A stretch of DNA of 64,000 nucleotides from Cellulomonadaceae bacterium (GTDB taxonomy: Bacteria > Actinomycetota > Actinomycetes > Actinomycetales > Cellulomonadaceae). The translations under genes and the position numbers were made by a program. This document shows, piece after piece, positions 21,241 to 30,556 of the stretch; positions within the stretch are counted from its first letter, which is position 1; every line of letters starts with the position of its first letter. The DNA lies in NCBI GenBank assembly GCA_031256435.1, contig JAIRQO010000011.1, positions 1 through 64,000 of the forward strand. Direction: 5' to 3'. The notes under the pieces were generated by a model. That model had not been told where the DNA came from, did not search any database, and saw nothing but the letters and a program-made list of their open reading frames with translations.

Positions 21241-22055
21241 TGGACGTCAACTCCTTCAATAGTGACAGCGGTTGCGGGCGGGCCATCAGGGCCGCCACCA
21301 TCTACCCCGGCGTTGGCCACGTCTTCAACAACGTTCAGGCCGGACGTGATTTCACCAAAAACGGTGTAGCCGCCGGCGGCGTCAGACGGGATAGTGGAAT
21401 CCTGGTAGACCAGGAAGAATTGTGAACCCATGGAGTTGGCGTTGCCGCCTTGGCGGGCCATGGCCAGGGTTCCTGCCGGATACACGTCATTGGACGGCGC
21501 GTTTTCAATGGGGCCAAAGGTGTACCCCGGTCCGCCTGTGCCGGTGCCCGTGGGATCGCCGCATTGGAGCACGTAAATCCCCGAGGTGGTGAGGCGATGG
21601 CACACCACCCCGTCAAAGAATCCGTCCTGCGCCAGGGTGACAAAGGAGGCCACGGCCTGCGGGGCCTTGTCACCAAAGAGCGTCAGATCCACGGTTCCCA
21701 CGTTCAAGTTCATGGCGGCTGTCCAGGAACGATTCTCGGCAATGGACGGATCCGGGGCATTGCCCTGCGGAACATCCTCAGGCTCAGCATCCTCTTCCAG
21801 GGAGGTTGCCGGGTCATCGGGGGACGGTGTGGCCTCCGCGGCGTTCTCCGTAGCGGAATCGGCCGGGGCAGCGTCATCGCTGGGTCCGTGGGACAAGGCT
21901 GACACCAATACGCCGCCCAGCACCAAAGCCAGAACAAGGGCGCCGGCAATGATCCCGTACAACCGGCGTTGTTTCAGGCGCTTGGCTGCCATATTGGCCT
22001 CGTAGCGTGCCTGGCGCTTCGCCGCCTGGTCACGCTCGCGCTTCGATTGACTCAC
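21237..22055 (-). CDS. membrane-anchored cyclophilin-type peptidyl-prolyl isomerase
   Basis: A 272-residue protein. After a basic cytoplasmic start comes one membrane helix (L-Y-G-I-I-A-G-A-L-V-L-A-L-V-L-G), a Glu/Pro/Ala-rich linker and a cyclophilin domain with F-F-D-G-V-V-C-H-R-L and G-S-Q-F-F-L-V-Y. It would fold exported proteins at the outer membrane face. I chose GTG at 22055, five nt after GGAGG; the longer frame to 22139 has no ribosome site. Confidence 0.88.
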   Translation of the reverse strand: MSQSKRERDQAAKRQARYEANMAAKRLKQRRLYGIIAGALVLALVLGGVLVSALSHGPSDDAAPADSATENAAEATPSPDDPATSLEEDAEPEDVPQGNAPDPSIAENRSWTAAMNLNVGTVDLTLFGDKAPQAVASFVTLAQDGFFDGVVCHRLTTSGIYVLQCGDPTGTGTGGPGYTFGPIENAPSNDVYPAGTLAMARQGGNANSMGSQFFLVYQDSTIPSDAAGGYTVFGEITSGLNVVEDVANAGVDGGGPDGPPATAVTIEGVDVQ

Positions 22056-22215
22056 ATCATCCTCCGGACATAAAAGAACAGTGCACACTGAAGGTGCCGG
22101 ATCAGTGTAAACAACCAGGGGGTGAGGACGCCTCTGCACACACGCGTTGCGCGGAAACAGGACGCCTAAGGACGTGTTGCGCGCGCCTGGGGTACTGCTG
22201 CCCTACCGTGGAGCC

Positions 22216-22926
22216 ATGCAGGTTTACCGAGTGATCGCTCCCGTTTTTGCCACCAACTGTTGCATTGTGATGGAGGGCAACGGTGAGCCAGGCTCTGATG
22301 CCGTGATTGTTGATCCGGGTGCCGGGGTGGCCGATACGGTGATTTCCGTGGTGGGTCAACGTCAGTGGAACGTGCAGGCCGTGTTGGCCACGCACGGTCA
22401 CGTGGACCACACCTGGGATGCGGCACGCTTGTGTGAGGAGTTTTCCGTACCCTTTAGAGTCCACGCCGAGGACGCGTATCGCATTGCGGACCCCTTTGGA
22501 ACCCTTGGGGCTGACACGGATGACGCCGGTAGCCTGGTGGCACAAGCGGTGGAGCAAGGCCTCAAGGCGCTCGGTTCCGCGCGGGAAGATTACCGTGCCC
22601 CTGAACCGCTAGTGACGTTCACTGAATCGGGCGACGATGGAGAAGGCAACCTCATTGCGGGGACGCTACGAATTCCTGTCATTCACGCGCCAGGTCACAC
22701 GGAGGGAGCCTCCATCTTCCAGGCCGGTGGCTTGGTGCTCACAGGAGACGTGCTCTTTGCTGGCGCTGCGGGCCGAACGGACCTTCCCGGTGGAGACTCG
22801 TTGATGATGGTGCGTTCACTCAAGAAACTTAAAGGAATGTTGGACCCCAGCCTGGGCGTTGTGCCAGGTCACGGCACTACCACCACGGTTCAGCGCGAGA
22901 TTGACACCAATCCGTATTTGGTGTGA
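22216..22926 (+). CDS. metallo-beta-lactamase-fold hydrolase (glyoxalase II-like)
   Basis: A 236-residue hydrolase with the zinc motif T-H-G-H-V-D-H, the downstream A-P-G-H-T-E-G, a T-G-D-V-L-F-A-G metal ligand and V-V-P-G-H-G. This is the compact YcbL/GloB-type MBL family that hydrolyses thioesters such as S-lactoyl conjugates; the true substrate is unknown. Start ATG 22216 (M-Q-V-Y-R-V-I-A-P). It is divergent from the cyclophilin gene and convergent with rel. Confidence 0.88.
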   Translation: MQVYRVIAPVFATNCCIVMEGNGEPGSDAVIVDPGAGVADTVISVVGQRQWNVQAVLATHGHVDHTWDAARLCEEFSVPFRVHAEDAYRIADPFGTLGADTDDAGSLVAQAVEQGLKALGSAREDYRAPEPLVTFTESGDDGEGNLIAGTLRIPVIHAPGHTEGASIFQAGGLVLTGDVLFAGAAGRTDLPGGDSLMMVRSLKKLKGMLDPSLGVVPGHGTTTTVQREIDTNPYLV

Positions 22927-22940
22927 CCAGCGTTCTGATT

Positions 22941-23036
22941 TAGTGCCGCTCGGCTCTAGTGACGTTCTGCGCTAGTGCCGTTCTGCGCTAGTGCCGCTCG
23001 GCTCGGGTGCCCTTGTGCGCTAGTGACGTTCGGCTC
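22941..23036. repeat. six 16-bp tandem repeats overlapping the rel stop codon
   Basis: Units start at 22941, 22957, 22973, 22989, 23005 and 23021 with consensus TAGTGMCGYTCKGCKC; the 23005 unit is the most diverged. The 23021 unit together with base 23020 contains the last rel codons and stop. The array fills most of the convergent gap between the hydrolase and rel. Confidence 0.85.
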
Positions 23037-25329
23037 TGGCGCCGGTGATGCGGTACACGTCAAACACGCCGTCCACCGTTTTCACTGCGTTGAGGACAGT
23101 ATTCATGTGAGCGGGATCGGCCATTTCAAAGACGTACCTGCCAATGGCAATCCGGTCCTTGGTAGTGGTGATGGCGGCCGAGAGAATGTTGACGTGGTTG
23201 TCTGACAGTACCTTGGTGATATCCGAGAGCAAGCGCGCCCTGTCGAGGGCCTCCACCTGGACCTGCACCAGGTAGGACGTGTTGGTTCCGTGCGCCCAGG
23301 TGACGTCCACCAAACGTTCCGGCTGCGCTCTCAGCGGTTCCACGTTGGCGCAGTCCACCCTGTGGACGGAGACGCCCTGGCCTCGCGTGATGAACCCAAT
23401 GATCTCGTCGCCCGGAACGGGAGTGCAGCACTTGGCCAGTTTGACCCACACGTCCTCCACGCCCTTGACCACCACGCCGGGTTCACCGGCACGGGTGGTT
23501 CGCGGAGTCAGATGCCCGCCGGGAACGGCGGTCTCGGCCGTGTCCTCCTCGGTCCCTGCCTCGCCGCCCAAGGATTTCAGCAGCAGGTTGATGACGTGGG
23601 TGGGTGAAACGTGACCCTCCCCCACGGCGGCGTACAGCCCAGATACATCGGCAAACCGTAACTCGCTGGCGATGCCCACCAGCGCCTCGTGGGTGAGGAG
23701 ACGCTGAATGGGGAGGTTTTGCTTGCGCATCGCCTTGGTGATGGCGTCCCGGCCCTGATCGATGGCCTCTTCGCGGCGCTCTTTGGTGAACCATTGCCGG
23801 ATCTTGTTGCGTGCGCGAGCACTCTTGACAAACCCCATCCAGTCCCTGCTGGGACCGGCTGTGGTGGATTTGGAGGTGAGGATGTCCACCACGTCCCCGT
23901 TGGACAGCGTGGAGTCCAGAGGAACTAAACGCCCGTTGACGCGCGCCCCCATGGTGCGGTGCCCCACCTCGGTGTGGATGGCGTAGGCGAAGTCCACAGG
24001 AGTGGAACCCACCGGGAAGGCGAGCACTTTGCCCATGGGCGTGAAAACGTACACTTCCGCGCCGGAAATCTCATATCGCAGAGAATCAAGGAACTCCGAA
24101 GCGTCCGAGGTCTCTTGCTGCCAGTCAGCAAGTTGCCGGAGCCACGCCATGTCCGCTGTGTTGTTGTCCGTGATGGACGCCGTTTTTCCGGAGCGCGCGG
24201 TTTCCTTGTACTTCCAGTGGGCGGCCACGCCGAACTCTGCGCGCCGGTGCATGTCCCAGGTGCGGATTTGGATTTCCACGGGTTTCCCGCCGGGACCCAC
24301 CACCGTGGTGTGGAGCGACTGGTACATGTTGAACTTCGGCATGGCAATGTAGTCCTTGAACCGCCCCGGGACGGGGTTCCACATGGCGTGGACGGCTCCG
24401 AGTACTGCATAGCAATCACGGACGGAATCAACAAGAACGCGGGTTCCCACTAGGTCATAAATGTCCGTGAACTCGTGTCCGCGAACAATCATCTTTTGGT
24501 AGATGGAGTAATAGTGCTTCGGACGGCCCGTCACCGTGGCTTTGATCCGTGCCGTACGTAACTCGGCCAGGATCTTTTCCTTCACCTTGGTGAGGTACTC
24601 CTCACGCGTTGGGGCGCGTTCGGCAACCATGTGGACCAGTTCTTCATACACCTTGGGGTACAGCACCTGGAAAGAGAGATCTTCCAGTTCCCACTTGATG
24701 GTGTTCATGCCGAGGCGGTGAGCCAGCGGAGCGTAAATCTCTAAGGTCTCGCGCGCCTTCTTCTCGGCAGATTGAGCCGGAACGTATTTCCAGGTTCGAG
24801 CGTTGTGGAGTCTGTCTGCCAGTTTGATGACCAGGACGCGGAAGTCCTTAGCCATGGCCACCACCATCTTGCGGACGGTCTCGGCTTGGGCGGCATCACC
24901 GTACCGGACCTTGTCCAACTTGGTGACACCATCCACCATGAGGGCCACGTCATCGCCAAAGTCCCGGCGCAGGTCATCCAGTGAATAGTCGGTATCCTCC
25001 ACCGTGTCATGGAGCAGGGCTGCGGCCACCGTGGTTCCCTCAAACCCGAGTTCCGCAATGATGGTGGCTACGGCAACCGGATGCGTGATGTACGGATCGC
25101 CGCTCTTGCGCATCTGACCCTCATGGGCCTTTTCGGCAACCGAATACGCGTATTCAATCAGTGACAGATCCGAGCGGGGATGGGTAGCTCTGATGGCTTG
25201 GAGGACTGGTTCAAGCGCCGGTGACGAGGCTTGACGCCCACCCATGCGTCCCAGGAATCCGCGCGCTCGCGAACCCTGACTTGCAGCGTTGGAGAAACCG
25301 CTAGATCTCCCCTCGGGTGGATCGCTCAT
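23020..25329 (-). CDS. rel: bifunctional (p)ppGpp synthetase/hydrolase
   Basis: A 769-residue long RelA/SpoT homologue that makes and degrades the stringent-response alarmone. The HD hydrolase motif (L-L-H-D-T-V-E-D-T) is intact, the synthetase domain shows Y-Q-S-L-H-T-T-V and E-I-Q-I-R-T, then come TGS (V-F-T-P-M-G-K-V), the zinc-finger/helical region (C-C-T-P-V-P-G-D) and a C-terminal ACT domain. Both activities are therefore expected. It follows secF by 19 nt, the usual actinomycete order. Confidence 0.96.
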   Translation of the reverse strand: MSDPPEGRSSGFSNAASQGSRARGFLGRMGGRQASSPALEPVLQAIRATHPRSDLSLIEYAYSVAEKAHEGQMRKSGDPYITHPVAVATIIAELGFEGTTVAAALLHDTVEDTDYSLDDLRRDFGDDVALMVDGVTKLDKVRYGDAAQAETVRKMVVAMAKDFRVLVIKLADRLHNARTWKYVPAQSAEKKARETLEIYAPLAHRLGMNTIKWELEDLSFQVLYPKVYEELVHMVAERAPTREEYLTKVKEKILAELRTARIKATVTGRPKHYYSIYQKMIVRGHEFTDIYDLVGTRVLVDSVRDCYAVLGAVHAMWNPVPGRFKDYIAMPKFNMYQSLHTTVVGPGGKPVEIQIRTWDMHRRAEFGVAAHWKYKETARSGKTASITDNNTADMAWLRQLADWQQETSDASEFLDSLRYEISGAEVYVFTPMGKVLAFPVGSTPVDFAYAIHTEVGHRTMGARVNGRLVPLDSTLSNGDVVDILTSKSTTAGPSRDWMGFVKSARARNKIRQWFTKERREEAIDQGRDAITKAMRKQNLPIQRLLTHEALVGIASELRFADVSGLYAAVGEGHVSPTHVINLLLKSLGGEAGTEEDTAETAVPGGHLTPRTTRAGEPGVVVKGVEDVWVKLAKCCTPVPGDEIIGFITRGQGVSVHRVDCANVEPLRAQPERLVDVTWAHGTNTSYLVQVQVEALDRARLLSDITKVLSDNHVNILSAAITTTKDRIAIGRYVFEMADPAHMNTVLNAVKTVDGVFDVYRITGARAERH

Positions 25330-25348
25330 GATCTACAGCACCGTATCG

Positions 25349-26464
25349 CTATTTTCTACGCTTGGCTTTGCTTCGTCGCTTCGGTTGCCCTGCGGCGCCC
25401 TGATGAGCACCCGGGGCGAGGTTGAGCGAGCCTGCGGCAGCGTTGACGAGCCCAATGTCAGCCGGGTTGTTGGCGTGAGAATCTCCGGCCTCCCGGGCTG
25501 CGAGGACTTTGGCCGTGTGTGCCTTGATGGCAGGCTCGCGCTCGCGCAGATACACCTCGAGCGGTGTGGCCAGGAACAGGGACGAGATTGCGGACACCGC
25601 GATTCCCACAAAGAGGGACAACGCCAGGTCACGCAGGGTTCCCGCCCCGAGGAGCAGTGCCCCAACAAACAAGATGGCGCCTACGGGGAGCAACGCCACC
25701 ACGGAGGTGTTGATGGACCGCACCAACGTTTGGTTGACCGCCAGGTTGGCGCGCTCGGCATAAGTGGCATAGTTCTGCTCAAAGAGACCGTCAGCGTTCT
25801 CACGCACCTTGTCAAAAACCACCATCTTGTCATAGAGCGAGAATCCCAAAATGGTGAGGAATCCGATGATGGTGGACGGCGTCACCTCCCAGCCAATGAG
25901 CGCGTAGACCCCAGCGGCGATGAGCACGTCTGCCAACATGGAGACAATGGCCGCCACGGACATCCGCCAGGCGCGGAAGTAGATGGCCATGAACAGTGCA
26001 GCGGCCACCACAAAGATGGCCACCCCTCGTGCGGCCCGAGTGGACACACCTTGACCCCAGGTGGGACCAATCTCTGACACAGAGATTTGGTCATCACTGA
26101 CGCCATAGGCCTGAGCGAGTCCTGCGGTGACGTCCGCCATCTGGGTATCAGTCAGGTTGCCTGTTTGGATGCGAATAGCATCACTCCCCACGGCGGCAAC
26201 GCGAGGTTCGGTGTCCCCGGCGTCATTGCGCAGCACGTCCAGTGCGGGGCCTTGTTCTGTGGTGGTGGTGTTCTCCACGGTGATTTCCGTGCCTCCACGG
26301 AAATCTATGCCCAAATGAAGTCCGCGAATCCCGATGATGGCAATAGAAGCCAGTGCCAGAACTCCGGCAATGATGAACCACCGTTGCCGCAAGGGGACTA
26401 CGGGATAGGATCGGCGCCCAGAGTGCAGATCATTTCCCCACGCAGCAAAGCTGAATCCAGCCAT
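25349..26464 (-). CDS. secF: protein translocase subunit SecF
   Basis: A 371-residue RND-type SecF with six predicted membrane helices, the N-terminal G-I-D-F-R-G-G-T motif and the conserved G-F-S-L-Y-D-K-M-V-V-F-D motif. It works with SecD to drive late protein export by the proton gradient. The stop is followed shortly by rel; the start abuts secD (1 nt gap). The C-terminus is lysine/arginine-rich. Confidence 0.96.
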   Translation of the reverse strand: MAGFSFAAWGNDLHSGRRSYPVVPLRQRWFIIAGVLALASIAIIGIRGLHLGIDFRGGTEITVENTTTTEQGPALDVLRNDAGDTEPRVAAVGSDAIRIQTGNLTDTQMADVTAGLAQAYGVSDDQISVSEIGPTWGQGVSTRAARGVAIFVVAAALFMAIYFRAWRMSVAAIVSMLADVLIAAGVYALIGWEVTPSTIIGFLTILGFSLYDKMVVFDKVRENADGLFEQNYATYAERANLAVNQTLVRSINTSVVALLPVGAILFVGALLLGAGTLRDLALSLFVGIAVSAISSLFLATPLEVYLREREPAIKAHTAKVLAAREAGDSHANNPADIGLVNAAAGSLNLAPGAHQGAAGQPKRRSKAKRRK

Positions 26465-26465
26465 G

Positions 26466-28235
26466 TCAGATCGCCTCCTCTACAGCGGACTTGTCAGGAA
26501 ATGCCGTGAGTTGCAACCGCTGACGAGACAAGCCCGAGGCAGCGTTGCCATCGCGGAAGAAGGGCTTCTTGGAGATGATCTCCATCACCGGGTGCGTGAA
26601 CCACAGCACCACAATCACGTCAATGATGGTGGTGATACCCAGCGTGAAGGCGAACCCTTGGACGCCTCCCACCGCCGTGACGTAGAGGATTCCTGCGGCA
26701 ACAAGGTTGATGAACTTGGCTGCCAAGATGGTTCTGCGTGCGCGCTTCCACCCGCGTTCCACGGCAACGCCCAGGGACCTGCCGTTGCGTAACTCGTCGC
26801 GTATTCGTTCAAAGTACACAATGAACGAGTCCGCCGTGAATCCGATGGCCACAATCAACCCCGCTACACCAGGAAGCGAGAGGTGATAGCCCATGGTCCA
26901 TCCCAGGAGGGCAATCACCACGTAGGTGATGAGACCGGCCACCACCAATGAGGCGACGGTCAGCAGGCCGAGCGTGCGGTACTGGAACATGGAGTAGACC
27001 ACTACCAGCGCTAGTCCAATCAGACCGGCAATCAGGCCGTGGCGCAGTTGCACGGAACCCAGCGTGGCGGAGATCTCTTGTTGTGACTGGATCTCAAACT
27101 GCATGGGCAAGGAACCGTAGTTCAACTGGTTGGCCAGCGTGGCCGCTGACTGCCGCGTGAAGTTCCCGGAAATCTGCGCGTGGCCGTCCCGAATGGGAGT
27201 GGAGATAGACGGCGCTGTGACCACCAGATCATCAATGGTGACGGCAAAGGCGTTACCCGCTTGCCCCTGGCCAATGTCATAGAGACGCTGGGAGGCTTCG
27301 GCAAAGGCATCGGTTCCGGTGGCATCAAAACTGAGGTTCACTCCCCAGTCATTGGTGGTGGCGCCGGTGGGTCCAGTCAACAGTCCTGAGGAAGCGGCGG
27401 AGATACTGCCACCATGGACATCCACGGGACCCAGGATGTACTTGCTCATGCCGTCTGTGGAACACGTGACGAGCACGTCCTCATCCGGCGCGGCATCCGT
27501 GGGCGTGAGCGCGCCTTCGGCGGCACAGTTCAGTGCTTGGAAGTAGGCGGCAATCCCCGGGGTGATTTGCGCGGTGTCGCTGTGGTTGTCAGGGTTCCCA
27601 GGCGCGGTGCGTTCCGGCGTGGCGTCTGCGTTGTCAGCGGTGGCATCGGCGGAACCATCCCCCGCAGCATCCCCATCAGCAGAATCATCTGTGGGATCCG
27701 GTGAGGGTTCCGGGGTGGCATCCGGCGAGGGTTCTGGTGACGGTTCAGCCGCAGGGTCAGTGCTCTCGTCAGCCGTACCGTCACCGGTATCACCGTCAGC
27801 GGTGGCATCTTGCGGTACACCCCAGTCCGTGGCCAGCACGGGCCGGAAGTTCAACACGGCAGCCTGGGAGATCAGGTTGATGGTGTCCTGGGTGGCTTTC
27901 CCAGGGATCCCCACCACAATGTTCTGTCCGCCTTGGCTGGTGATTTCGGCCTCGGCCACACCGGAGGAATCCACACGCTGCCGGATCACGTTGATGGCTT
28001 CGTCAATCTGTGTGGAACTGATGGCGGAACCATCGGTGGCCTTGGGGGTCAGAATGATTTGTGTACCACCCTCAAGATCCAAGGCTAACCGTGGTGCCAT
28101 GGACGCTCCGTCAAGATTCGTCTCGTTCCGGCCATCCAGGGTGATGCCGAGGATGAGCGCGCCCAATGGCGCCACGAGCGTCAGGATCAGGAAGGTCACT
28201 ATGGTCCGGACGGGCCGGGACTTCACCTCTGCCAT
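26466..28235 (-). CDS. secD: protein translocase subunit SecD
   Basis: A 589-residue SecD: an N-terminal helix, D-L-E-G-G-T-Q-I near residue 53, the P1 extracytoplasmic domain, then five C-terminal helices with G-L-I-V-A-I-G-F-T-A-D-S-F-I-V-Y. Inside the P1 region (about residues 145-220) is a long low-complexity insert of Pro/Glu/Asp/Ala repeats (P-E-P-S-P-D-A-T-P-E-P-S-P-D), an accessory linker not needed for the family core. It lies between yajC and secF. Confidence 0.96.
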   Translation of the reverse strand: MAEVKSRPVRTIVTFLILTLVAPLGALILGITLDGRNETNLDGASMAPRLALDLEGGTQIILTPKATDGSAISSTQIDEAINVIRQRVDSSGVAEAEITSQGGQNIVVGIPGKATQDTINLISQAAVLNFRPVLATDWGVPQDATADGDTGDGTADESTDPAAEPSPEPSPDATPEPSPDPTDDSADGDAAGDGSADATADNADATPERTAPGNPDNHSDTAQITPGIAAYFQALNCAAEGALTPTDAAPDEDVLVTCSTDGMSKYILGPVDVHGGSISAASSGLLTGPTGATTNDWGVNLSFDATGTDAFAEASQRLYDIGQGQAGNAFAVTIDDLVVTAPSISTPIRDGHAQISGNFTRQSAATLANQLNYGSLPMQFEIQSQQEISATLGSVQLRHGLIAGLIGLALVVVYSMFQYRTLGLLTVASLVVAGLITYVVIALLGWTMGYHLSLPGVAGLIVAIGFTADSFIVYFERIRDELRNGRSLGVAVERGWKRARRTILAAKFINLVAAGILYVTAVGGVQGFAFTLGITTIIDVIVVLWFTHPVMEIISKKPFFRDGNAASGLSRQRLQLTAFPDKSAVEEAI

Positions 28236-28253
28236 GCTGGCGGACCCTCCTTA

Positions 28254-28727
28254 CTAGGACGCGGTGGTGGGATTCGTGGAGGTGCCCTCATCGGCCGTCA
28301 TGGCCCCGGTGATGGAATCGAGAGCCTCATCTACGGAACTTTCCACGGCTGGTGCTTGACCGGCATCGCTTGCGGGCGCGTCAGAAGCCAACTCGTCGAG
28401 TTGCTTGACGGCATCGGCGTCCGGGTCATAGGACTCCACGGGAACAATGGGGTCCACCTTCTTGGCAATGGCTTGGCGGAGCCACACGGAGCGCGAGCCC
28501 GCACTCTCCAGGGTGACGCGGTCCTGGCTGGTGGGAACGGAACCGCCAGCGGCGTATTCCACGTCCACCACGGTGCCGAACATGCCGCCCGCTGTCATGA
28601 CTTGATCGCCCATGGTCAGTTCGTTGCGGGTGTCCTCTTGGGCCTTTTGTTGCTTGCGCTGGCGCGAAGACATGAAGAACATCAGTCCAACAAGGATGAT
28701 GATGGGGAAGAACATGACCAAATCCAT
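28254..28727 (-). CDS. yajC: preprotein translocase accessory subunit YajC
   Basis: A 157-residue single-pass membrane protein (F-F-P-I-I-I-L-V-G-L-M-F-F-M) with the YajC signature Q-K-A-Q-E-D-T-R-N-E-L-T-M-G-D-Q-V, followed by an acidic tail. It is the SecDF partner and precedes secD by 18 nt. Confidence 0.93.
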   Translation of the reverse strand: MDLVMFFPIIILVGLMFFMSSRQRKQQKAQEDTRNELTMGDQVMTAGGMFGTVVDVEYAAGGSVPTSQDRVTLESAGSRSVWLRQAIAKKVDPIVPVESYDPDADAVKQLDELASDAPASDAGQAPAVESSVDEALDSITGAMTADEGTSTNPTTAS

Positions 28728-28773
28728 GGGAGGTCCCTTTCAATTTAGAAGGACAACCTGGGATGAGGCAGTC

Positions 28774-29826
28774 CTAAAACTCAAAACCGCCCTGAGAGTA
28801 ATCTGGCGAGTCCAATCCGAGGTGCTGCCACGCCCTAAGTGTGGCAACGCGTCCGCGTGGCGTCCGTGAGATGTACCCCTGACGGACCAGATACGGCTCC
28901 GCCACGGTTTCTACCGTCTCGGATTCCTCTCCCACGGTCATGGCGAGCGTAGTCAACCCCACCGGACCACCCTTAAAACGAGTGCAGAGCATTTCCAGCA
29001 CCGAACGGTCCAGGCGATCCAGGCCCACGGGATCCACCTCAAACACGGCCAACGCGCTCTGGGCAGCAATCAGATCAAGCGCACCGTCCCCCTTGACCTG
29101 AGCCCAGTCTCTGACGCGGCGCAACAAACGGTTGGCAATACGGGGAGTACCACGGGACCGGGTGGCAATCTCTACAGCGGCATCCGTCGCGATGCTCACT
29201 CCCAATAATCCCGCCGACCGCGTGATGACCTTCTCCAAATCCGCTGCGTCATAGAAGTCAAGGTGCGCGGTGAAGCCGAAGCGATCCCGCAGCGGCGCAG
29301 GCAGAAGCCCGGAACGGGTGGTGGCTCCCACCACGGTGAAGGGTGGCAGCGCCAACGGAATGGCTGATGCACCAGCACCTTTACCCACAATTACGTCCAC
29401 CCGGAAATCCTCCATGGCCACGTACAGCAACTCTTCGGCTGGCCGAGCAAGGCGGTGGATTTCATCGATGAAGAGCACCTCGCCTTCGTCGAGCGAACTC
29501 AACACCGCCGCCAAATCACCGGCATGCTGGATGGCGGGGCCAGACGTGACGCGCAGGGAAGCCCCGAGTTCGTTGGCAATGATCATGGCCAGGGTGGTTT
29601 TCCCCAACCCGGGCGGACCGGAGAGCAGCACGTGATCCGGCGGAGAACCGCGTTGTGCTGCGGCTCGCAACACCAGGGACAATTGCTCCCGCACCACGGG
29701 TTGACCCACAAAATCGTTGAGCTTCTTGGGCCGAAGCGCAGCCTCGGCGGCACGCTCCAACTCGTCGGCGCCGGTGGACACAATCCGCTCCGTGGTCATG
29801 GGCGGGTCACTGTACACGTCACTCAT
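28774..29826 (-). CDS. ruvB: Holliday junction branch migration helicase RuvB
   Basis: A 350-residue AAA+ motor. Walker [12 protein letters not shown], Walker [10 protein letters not shown], sensor 1 G-A-T-T-R-S-G-L-L and the C-terminal winged helix (D-S-P-D-Y-S-Q-G) are present. With RuvA it drives branch migration. It starts 6 nt after ruvA. Confidence 0.97.
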   Translation of the reverse strand: MSDVYSDPPMTTERIVSTGADELERAAEAALRPKKLNDFVGQPVVREQLSLVLRAAAQRGSPPDHVLLSGPPGLGKTTLAMIIANELGASLRVTSGPAIQHAGDLAAVLSSLDEGEVLFIDEIHRLARPAEELLYVAMEDFRVDVIVGKGAGASAIPLALPPFTVVGATTRSGLLPAPLRDRFGFTAHLDFYDAADLEKVITRSAGLLGVSIATDAAVEIATRSRGTPRIANRLLRRVRDWAQVKGDGALDLIAAQSALAVFEVDPVGLDRLDRSVLEMLCTRFKGGPVGLTTLAMTVGEESETVETVAEPYLVRQGYISRTPRGRVATLRAWQHLGLDSPDYSQGGFEF

Positions 29827-29832
29827 GGGGGC

Positions 29833-30459
29833 CTACCTCCGTGCGGCAAGAGATCGGAGAACAGCCCGCAGGGTGATGGCCACATCTGCAGGTGCGACGA
29901 TGGTGACCCCAGCCGCCGTGAGATAGGCGGCCAAAGCCTCCTCGGCTACGGCGGACTTGTATCCCAGCGAGACCAGCGCCGCCACCACTTGATCGCGCGC
30001 ATCCTCGGCGACGCCAGGTACTCCAGCGGGGGCCGCCGCCTCTCCGGCAGTTCCGGTAGGCGCTGCGAGTTTGCCGCTCAGTTCCAGCAGAACCCGTTGG
30101 GCCGTTTTGGGGCCAATGCCGGGCACGCGAGAAATCGCCTTAACATCGGCGCCGTGGACGGCTCGTCGTAGACCATCCGGCGTCAATACAGCAAGCAACG
30201 CGAGTGCAATGCGTGGACCAATCCCTGACACGGACTGGACCGTTTCAAAAACCTCGCGCTCGTCATTATCAGCAAAGGCGAACAGCGTCAGCGAATCTTC
30301 CCTCACCACCAGGGACGTTTTCACGTGAGCACGCTCCCCGATGGTGAGCAGGGACAACGTTCCCGGGGTAGCCCGGACCAGGTGCCCAATCCCGCCCACG
30401 TCAATCACAGCGGAGTCCGCACCCACGTACTCCACGGTTCCACTGAGCGATGCAATCAT
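29833..30459 (-). CDS. ruvA: Holliday junction DNA helicase subunit RuvA
   Basis: A 208-residue junction-binding protein with an N-terminal OB fold (M-I-A-S-L-S-G-T-V), tandem helix-hairpin-helix motifs (V-S-G-I-G-P-R-I-A and V-P-G-I-G-P-K-T-A) and a C-terminal RuvB-contact domain. The ATG at 30459 overlaps a LexA-like sequence. An inverted MFS gene separates it from ruvC, unlike the usual ruvCAB operon. Confidence 0.95.
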   Translation of the reverse strand: MIASLSGTVEYVGADSAVIDVGGIGHLVRATPGTLSLLTIGERAHVKTSLVVREDSLTLFAFADNDEREVFETVQSVSGIGPRIALALLAVLTPDGLRRAVHGADVKAISRVPGIGPKTAQRVLLELSGKLAAPTGTAGEAAAPAGVPGVAEDARDQVVAALVSLGYKSAVAEEALAAYLTAAGVTIVAPADVAITLRAVLRSLAARR

Positions 30460-30474
30460 CGAACAAATGTATCA
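30459..30474. promoter_or_regulatory. weak LexA-box-like sequence at the ruvA start
   Basis: TCGAACAAATGTATCA keeps one perfect half (TCGAAC) of the actinobacterial SOS box and three mismatches in the other. It overlaps a possible -10 (TACATT on the minus strand, ending 6 nt before the ATG). Tentative. Confidence 0.3.
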
Positions 30475-30556
30475 GACGCACCGGGCAGAATAGGTCAGGC
30501 GGCTCTGAACCGTGTGCAACCGTGCGCGCCGTGTGACCTCGCGGAATAATCGCAGT

